This document shows, one piece after another, positions 8,455 to 14,066 of a stretch of DNA of 14,066 nt. A model generated the notes under the pieces. It was given only the letters and a program-made list of their open reading frames with translations, did no database searches and was not told where the DNA came from. The position numbers were made by a program, and so were the translations under genes. Source of the DNA: Neocallimastix lanati (nom. inval.) (taxonomy: Eukaryota > Neocallimastigomycota > Neocallimastigomycetes > Neocallimastigales > Neocallimastigaceae); contig JACVTC010000637.1 of NCBI GenBank assembly GCA_016946835.1, forward strand, positions 1 through 14,066, read 5' to 3'. How positions within the stretch are numbered: position 1 is the first letter of the stretch; each line of letters starts with the position of its first letter.

Positions 8455-9420
8455 TCAATATTTCCATGAGATCGGGATATCACTCACGTAAAAATATATA
8501 TCCACTAGTTAATCTTCTAGATTTTTCATCGCCTGCAAAGTCAGAATTAGAATACCCCTATAAATGTATTATTTTTACTGTAGTATATGGATTTGTTTTT
8601 AGTACACTTTAAATATTGGAGAATACTTAAAAGAAATTTGTAATCGGCTTCAGTTGGATTTTTACTTTCTCTAGATGCTTGGTTAACCGTGAAAGCAATA
8701 TCAGGTCTGAATTTGACAGCTATATACAAATAAAGCACCTAAAAGAAATTTATATTCGCTAGCATCTATTAAATTAGAATTTTCTCTTTTAAATTCCGTT
8801 AATTTAATACATGGGACTTTAATCTGTCTTATTTTATTCATTCCATATTTTTCAATAATTTTGTTAATGAAATTAAATTGATTTATTTTATATCCTTCAT
8901 TAGTTTTATAAATGTTTATTCCTATTATTTTATTAGTCTTTGATTCCTTAGATATTTTTTATTTATCTTTTAAATTACTAATAGAAAGGATTTGTTAATT
9001 GTGAATAATTACAATTATTATTCATAAAATTATTATTTTCATGATTATTAGTTTTAATTGTATTATTTTCAGAATTATTACTTTTGGAATAATTATTAAT
9101 GCTATTAATATTTTAATTATTATTGTAGTCATTATAATTATTACTTTCCCTCTCAATTGATAAATCCTTGAATTTAATAATGAAATCAATATATCTATTA
9201 CAAAAAAATGGAGTATTAATAGTACCTGGCATATCTTCCATGAAATAAATATCTCTAACGGTAATAATAGAATTAGTAGATATATCTAAGATTTTATAAC
9301 CAAGAGAAGGCAGTTAACCTAAGAAAATTCAAGATTTGAAATTATTTTCAAATTTATTGGAAATTTGATTGTTATAGAAGAACATTTAATTTTGTCTAAT
9401 TTACCATTTGGATATATAAT
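8455..9420 (-). pseudogene. Decayed Ty1/copia pol fragment with the reverse transcriptase core deleted
   Basis: Copia-type LTR retrotransposons encode integrase, reverse transcriptase (RT) and RNase H in one polyprotein. On the minus strand, from right to left: the integrase C-terminal part (IFLG near 9325, then GYKILDISTNSIITVRDIYF, about 9305-9245, MEDMPGT), an Asn-rich linker (9150-9000), then the late RT part NKIIGINIYKTNEGYKINQ (about 8935-8875), INKIIEKYGM, FRPDIAFTVNQASR (8713-8672), LQYLKCTKNKSIYYSKNN, and the RNase H start GYSNSDFAGDEKSRR and LTSGYIFL, ending at PISWKY and a stop at 8455. Stops occur in the integrase part, the linker and near 8960-8974, and frame changes near 8720, 8560 and 8490. 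The RT palm with its YVDD motif is absent. No LTRs, gag or protease are recognised. Confidence 0.85.
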
Positions 9421-9997
9421 ATTTTTATTATTGACATCATTTTTATTTTTTAAAAATTATTTAATTCATTAGTTAAAATTATAATATTATATATTTATTT
9501 ATTTATTAATTATTATTTTATAATTTTAAAATAAAAAGACTCAAATAATAAATATTGTTCATTATTCATTACTTATATTATTACATACATGATAATACAT
9601 TCAAAAAATTTATGTATATTCTTAACAATTTATATATTAATTAATGAATTTTTTATAATCAATTTTTTTTTTTAAATCAAACAGTATTTATTCATTTATA
9701 TTTATAAAATTAATTAGTTAACTTTAATTAACATAATATTAGAATTATACTATTTAATGGATTTTTCTCCAATATTATTAAAAAGTAAAAAAAAGAAAAA
9801 AGAAAAATATAGTATAATAATAATAAGCTTTAATTATTAAATATTTATTAAATTAAAAATCTAATAATAAGAGGTAATAATAAAAACTTTTTTTTTATAA
9901 TTTTATCTTTAAATTTATGGATTTATGGTTGTACAAACTCTAAAATTATTTTTTAATTATCATAATTGTATAACAATTATATAAAATTATAAAAAAT

Positions 9998-10033
<36 letters not shown>

Positions 10034-10473
10034 AAGAAAAACTAAAATAACATTATTAAAATTGTAAATTTATTCTTTTCATATCTGAAGTCGTATTATT
10101 ATACTACTAATAATAGTTCATATAATTACCAGAATAGTTATTAACATTAATAATTAATAATTAATATAATTATCTTTATTAATATTAATATAATATTTTC
10201 AATTATTAGAATTAGTATTACAGTTGTAATGATTTTGCTAGTATTATTTTGGAAAATTATTAATTAAATATTATTATTTATATAAAAATACTATTTACAC
10301 ATGATTTAATTTTGATAATTAGATAATACACTGTTTCATTTTTTTTTTAAGAAAAAAAAGAAGAAGGAAAATTTACCTTACATATTTCAATAATATTATT
10401 TCCTACAAAAAAAAAAAAAAAAAAAAAATAAATATTAAAAATGCTCTAATATATAAAAATTTTAATAATATTT

Positions 10474-10531
<58 letters not shown>

Positions 10532-10642
10532 TATCTATTATTTTATACATATTAAATATACGTTAACTAAGTATGAAAAAAAAGGTAAAGATTTAGAAAT
10601 AGAAATTTAATTCATTAAATAAAAAAAGAAATCATATCGAAA
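9421..10642. other. AT-rich region between the copia relic and the lipid-phosphatase-like relic
   Basis: No gene is supported. It has a poly-A run at about 10002-10031, a poly-A run near 10408-10428 and a poly-T run at about 10490-10524. On the minus strand between about 10260 and 10080 there is a stop-interrupted string rich in Asn and Tyr (for example NNYSGNYMNYY and YNNTTSDMKRI). It may be the remains of a low-complexity coding segment, but this composition produces Asn and Tyr codons by chance. Confidence 0.5.
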
Positions 10643-10831
10643 ATGACAAGACATTCTACTTTGATATTAGTAATAGGTGATTGAGTGATATTTATTATAA
10701 CTTTAGCATTAAGTTTTTTAAATTGTCTTTTTAAAAAGATTGATTTAAATTTTGACCTCAATGACTTATCCATAAGAAATCCATCAAAAGGTGATTTTAT
10801 AAAGGAATCTATTTTAACTGTTTATAAATAA
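10643..10831 (+). pseudogene. N-terminal relic resembling a PAP2-type lipid phosphate phosphatase
   Basis: One frame runs from ATG 10643 to TAA 10829 (62 codons) and contains one internal stop, TGA at 10682. Around the stop the protein reads HSTLILVIGD then VIFIITLALSFLNCLFKK, a single membrane span, followed by FDLNDLSIRNPSKGDFI. A first membrane helix with an aspartate just before it, followed by F-x-L-x-D-x-SI-x-x-P, resembles the N-terminus of fungal DPP1/LPP-type PAP2 phosphatases, in which the TGA position is often Trp; TGG to TGA is the simplest change. The catalytic KXXXXXXRP, PSGH and SRXXXXXHXXXD motifs would lie later and are missing; an AT microsatellite follows. Alternative: exon 1 of a gene whose later exons lie elsewhere. 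Family call by eye only. Confidence 0.45.
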
Positions 10832-10951
10832 TATACTATATTAAAATATGTAATATTAAGAAAATAGTAAATTTTTATATTAACTAATAGAATAAATAAA
10901 ATAAAAAAAAATAAAATAAAAAATAAAATAATCATAATCATAATCATAATC

Positions 10952-11005
<54 letters not shown>

Positions 11006-11333
11006 TAATAATAATAATAATAATAATAATATAATAATAATAATAATAATATAATAATAATAATAATAATAAATAAATAAATAAACAAACAAACAAATAA
11101 ATAAATAAATAAAATTTTCATATTTTTCAATTTAATTTTTTAAAATATTGATATAATATAAAATTAAATGAATTAAAAAAAAATTATATAGAAAAAATTT
11201 ATAAACTGAAATTTTTCTTAGTAAAGTAAAACAACAAATAAAAAATAATAATAAAAAAAATATAGAATACATTAAAAAAGAAAATAAAAATAAATATTAC
11301 TAATATATATATATACATATAAAATAGTTAAAA
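10832..11333. other. Microsatellite-dominated non-coding stretch
   Basis: No gene. The centre is occupied by ATA/AAT repeats (see 10930-11113). The remainder, 11114-11333, is A-rich leader-type DNA before the next ATG. Confidence 0.7.
10930..11113. repeat. Compound AATCAT / AAT / AAAT microsatellite
   Basis: Four AATCAT-type units give way to long AAT repeats with periodic loss of one A (AATATAAT at about 11003, 11029 and 11050), then to AAAT and AAAC tetranucleotides. Minus-strand open frames here are runs of Ile, Leu or Tyr and are not genes. Confidence 0.95.
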
Positions 11334-11657
11334 ATGAAACTTTTAATCATAGTCGTTTTTCTTTTATCTTTATTATTCTAAAAGTGCTGCAAAAGACATT
11401 AAACTTGGTAAAGAAAAAAAACTGTTTTATTCTATTGAGATTGATTTAAAATTCAATAAATATGGAGAATTCTGTATGAAACCAATAAAATGCTGACTTT
11501 ATCATATATTCGAAAAAGGTCTCAAGAGAGCTGAAACTGAACATTCATACTTCGATGAAAATTACAATGAATATATGAATACTGAAACGTTTGGTTTTCT
11601 TTTTATATACAAATGACTTTGGATAAATATGATATTCCAAAGAACAAATTCATATAA
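11334..11657 (+). pseudogene. Broken gene for a small secreted protein of unknown family
   Basis: ATG 11334 encodes a classical signal peptide, MKLLIIVVFLLSLLF, then hits TAA at 11379. Changing frame by one base just before that stop opens SKSAAKDIKLGKEKK, SIEIDLKFNKYGEFCMKP and, past a TGA at 11494, LYHIFEKGLKRAETEHSYF and DENYNEYMNTETFGF. A second frame change near 11592-11600 then leads into FYIQMTLDKYDIPKN and a TAA at 11655. Together this would be a protein of about 107 residues with two Cys in the middle (C-x6-C). Codon use (GGT, GAA, AAC mixed with AT-ending codons) is coding-like and unlike the flanks. I do not recognise the family. The two frame changes plus a TGA make it a pseudogene, unless the contig carries errors. 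Confidence 0.6.
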
Positions 11658-11928
11658 ATATATAAATATATATAAAAATAAAATATATATTTATGAAAAT
11701 ACAAAAAAAAAAAAAAATTTAAAATTAAAATAAAAATTCAATAAAAAAAAAAATTTAAAAATAATTATAAAATTATATATAAATATAATATTATATATAT
11801 ATATAATAATTGAAATAAAAAAAAATAAAATAAATTATTATAAAAAATTAGATTGATAATTTAAATACTTCTAAAAACATATATTAAAGTTTTATTTTTT
11901 ATTTTTTATTTTTTTTTTTTTATTAAAC

Positions 11929-11964
<36 letters not shown>

Positions 11965-12708
11965 AACATTTATTTTTAGAGCTTTTAATTTACATATATA
12001 TATATTATATAAATAAAAAAATAAATAAAAATATAATTATTTTAAATCAACGCTCTTTTTTAAGTGTTAAAAATTTTATATATTTTTATTTTTAAAAAAT
12101 TTTAAACAAAATGATACATGTATAAGTTATTATAATGAAAAGAATGATATTTATAATGACAGAAATAGCTGTATATATAAAAAACGAATATTATTAAACT
12201 ATAATATAAATTCATTTGTTTTATTATAAAATATATTAAATTTATTATAAATTAAATATCCATAAAAATTATTTAATATAATATACTATAATATACACTA
12301 ATCAATATAGAATATAATTAATTTATTATTAAATATTTGTTTATGATTTCAAATAAATTACATAACATTCACAAAAAAAATTTTTTTTTCCCATCAATCA
12401 ATTGTTGTTCTTTTTAAGTAATGTTAAGTAATTTATTTAAGATCAATTTTTAGGGGAAAAAAAATATTATTTATCAAAATTATTAATAGTTAACATTATA
12501 TCACTTTTCTTTTATAATTGAATATTATTATTATTAATATATAAAATATATTAATTAATTAATTATTGTATATTTACTCTTTACTCTTTACTGTTTATTT
12601 ATTTAATTTATTTTATTTAATTTATTATTTACTCTTTATTATTTATTATTTATTTATTATTATTTTAATGTATTTTAATATATGATATATATATATTATT
12701 TTCAAAAA

Positions 12709-12753
<45 letters not shown>

Positions 12754-12937
12754 ATTTAAACAAATAACAGCATCTTTTATTTTATTAAAAAGAAAGAATT
12801 CCAAATTACTAATAATATGATGCTATTTTTAATCTATAAAGAGTCTAAATTACTGTAGCAATTTCATGTTTAATTAATTCTATATATAATATCATTATTA
12901 TTAATAAAACGTTATTAAATATATATTATATATTATA

Positions 12938-12980
<43 letters not shown>

Positions 12981-13033
12981 CATAAGTAATATAATTTTTG
13001 CATAAGATAAATATAAATACTAATAACTAATAA
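11658..13033. other. Long AT-rich stretch without a recognisable gene
   Basis: It contains homopolymers (poly-A about 11932-11962, poly-T about 12712-12748 and 12954-12980) and TA repeats. A 51-codon stop-free stretch without homology lies at 12071-12229 (+), rich in Asn, Tyr and Lys (NEKNDIYNDRNSCIYKK). A TTTACTC triplication is present near 12572-12590. None of this supports a gene call. Confidence 0.6.
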
Positions 13034-13303
13034 TATTCAGGTTTTATTGTTTTTTATTTTATTGTTAATAATAATTTCTATATTCCTTCAATAATTATAG
13101 AATGTTTCATACTTAAAGAATTAAACAAATTATTATTTCTATCGCATAATATTATCTGTGTTGCTTTTATTTTAACTTTTATCCTTATTCAAATGTATTG
13201 TTATAATTATACTAAAACTTTAAATGTACAATTTGAATATTTGAATATATATATATATATATTTTCCTTAATTATTATTTATATAGTTCTCATAATCTCA
13301 TAA
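13034..13303 (+). other. Unusually long stop-free hydrophobic frame without ATG, possible exon relic
   Basis: The frame is open for 89 codons between TAA 13031 and TAA 13301. It reads, in parts, FYIPSIIIECFILKELNKLL, HNIICVAFILTFILIQMYC and YTKTLNVQFEYL, ending in a second hydrophobic stretch. It has two or three potential membrane segments and no start codon near its beginning. It is preceded by TACTAAT (13018-13024), resembling a fungal branch-point motif, and by ATTCAG (ending at 13040), a possible 3' splice site. With a stop expected about every ten codons in DNA this AT-rich, 89 open codons are notable, but part of the run is TATATA repeat. No family is recognised. Confidence 0.25.
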
Positions 13304-13901
13304 TTCAAAAAAAAAAAAAAAAAAAAAAAATAATAAATAATAATAATAATAATAATAATATTAATATGTATTTTTATAATTATCGTTTTATCCTTTATAT
13401 ATAATTATATTATATATAAAAGATTTAATATTTAGATTAAATTAAAAAATATAATATTTATAATATAATAAAATATATAAAATAAAAAGTATAATTTATT
13501 TATATATACTACTTTGGGATATTTTTTAAAATATAAAAATAAAAAAATAAAAAAATAAAAAAATAAATTTTAAATATATTTATACTTTTTGTAATTTAAT
13601 AAAATATTTTAAAATTGATTAAAAAATTTTATTATATAATAAATTTTAAAAAATATACTAATAATATTTTTTTTTATAGGTCTATTTCATAAATATAAAT
13701 ATAAAGTTTCCAAAAGTTAAAATAGAAAAAAAATATATATATGATATGATAAAAAATTATATATGATTAAATTTTTTTTATTTTCTAATTTTTCTATTTT
13801 TTATTTTTTTTAAAAAAAAAAATAATATTAATTACATTAATAGCAATATAATCTTTAAATATAAAAATATATATTAATATTAATAATAATTATATATATA
13901 A
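13304..13901. other. AT-rich region upstream of the terminal gene
   Basis: No gene. It holds a poly-A run (about 13307-13330) followed by AAT repeats, an AAATAAA array near 13536-13566, and poly-A/T clusters. The last part must hold the promoter and leader of the gene starting at 13902; no specific element can be named. Confidence 0.6.
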
Positions 13902-14066
13902 ATGATGAGTAGCGAGGATTTAATGGATGATACTATCGAGAATTCTAATTCTCAAATTGATCAAGAAGAGGAAGAGGAAAAAAAAAAATAAAGAAATTCC
14001 TTTAAATGAAGAATTATTGAGTAAAAACTTAAAATTATTAGCAAGAACAGCTAATGGAGTTTCTTT
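13902..14066 (+). CDS. 5' end of an unrecognised gene, running off the window; frame broken in an A11 run
   Basis: Two adjacent ATGs (13902, 13905) open a very acidic N-terminus: SSEDLMDDTIENSNSQIDQ followed by a Glu run and Lys, ending at TAA 13989 directly after eleven A's (13978-13988). In the frame one base away the sequence continues as KEIPLNEELLSKNLKLL then ARTANGVS to the window end. With ten A's the two parts would read as one protein. The regained GC content and balanced codons after 13990 argue that the downstream part is real coding sequence. An acidic disordered N-terminus leading into a helical segment suggests an intracellular, perhaps nuclear, protein, but I cannot name the family from 55 residues. 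Confidence 0.6.

Noticed and set aside
10080-10260. Minus-strand Asn/Tyr-rich coding-like string
   Set aside because: It is interrupted by several stops in every frame, and such residues arise automatically from AAT and TAT triplets.
10822-11130. Two overlapping minus-strand open frames made of Ile, Leu and Tyr runs
   Set aside because: They are translations of the AAT microsatellite in different frames, with no coding character.
10682-11496. Possible reassignment of TGA to Trp, from two relics with TGA where Trp would fit
   Set aside because: The fungalysin uses TGG at its conserved Trp positions, and TGA also ends shifted frames normally. Simple G-to-A decay is enough.
12071-12229. 51-codon stop-free stretch rich in Asn, Tyr and Lys
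   Set aside because: No start, no recognisable motif and a composition expected by chance in AT-rich DNA.

Overview
This window is extremely AT-rich eukaryotic DNA. The intergenic parts are almost only A and T, while short coding islands carry GGT, GCT, CCA and GAA-type codons, a GT-AG intron and a secreted M36 fungalysin protease. Together with degraded Ty1/copia and Mutator-like (MULE) transposons, long poly-A/poly-T tracts and AAAT/AAT microsatellites, this points to a fungus with a very AT-biased genome, most likely an anaerobic gut fungus (Neocallimastigomycota). That placement is inference; no rRNA or other marker gene is present.

Layout. 1-2699 is AT-only DNA with one long hairpin (129-257). 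2700-4749 (+) is an essentially full-length secreted fungalysin gene: signal peptide, FTP/PepSY propeptide, catalytic domain with HEYSH and SEGWSDF, and a phase-0 intron at 4360-4515. It is broken by three single-base frame changes and one in-frame TAA. 4750-6536 is intergenic, with a perfect 20-bp-arm hairpin just after the gene, a small GC-richer island (5868-6022) of unknown nature, and a 24-bp minisatellite. 6796-9420 is a transposon graveyard, all on the minus strand: a decayed MULE transposase (6796-8160) with a 375-bp MITE-like element inserted in it (7114-7488, flanked by the 9-bp direct repeat CTTAGGAAA), then a decayed copia pol fragment (8455-9420) that has lost the reverse-transcriptase core. 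10643-10831 (+) is an N-terminal relic resembling a PAP2-type lipid phosphatase. 11334-11657 (+) is a broken gene for a small secreted protein of unknown family. 13034-13303 (+) is a long stop-free hydrophobic frame without a start codon. 13902-14066 (+) is the 5' end of an unrecognised gene that runs off the window and is frame-broken in an 11-A run.

The genes do not form a pathway. The main message is decay: every protein-coding locus here carries at least one frameshift or stop. Either the region is a pseudogene and transposon sink, or the contig has uncorrected single-base indels; raw-read depth or transcript data would separate the two. The best supported finding is the nested insertion: removing the 375-bp element and one 9-bp repeat joins the two transposase halves in the same reading frame.
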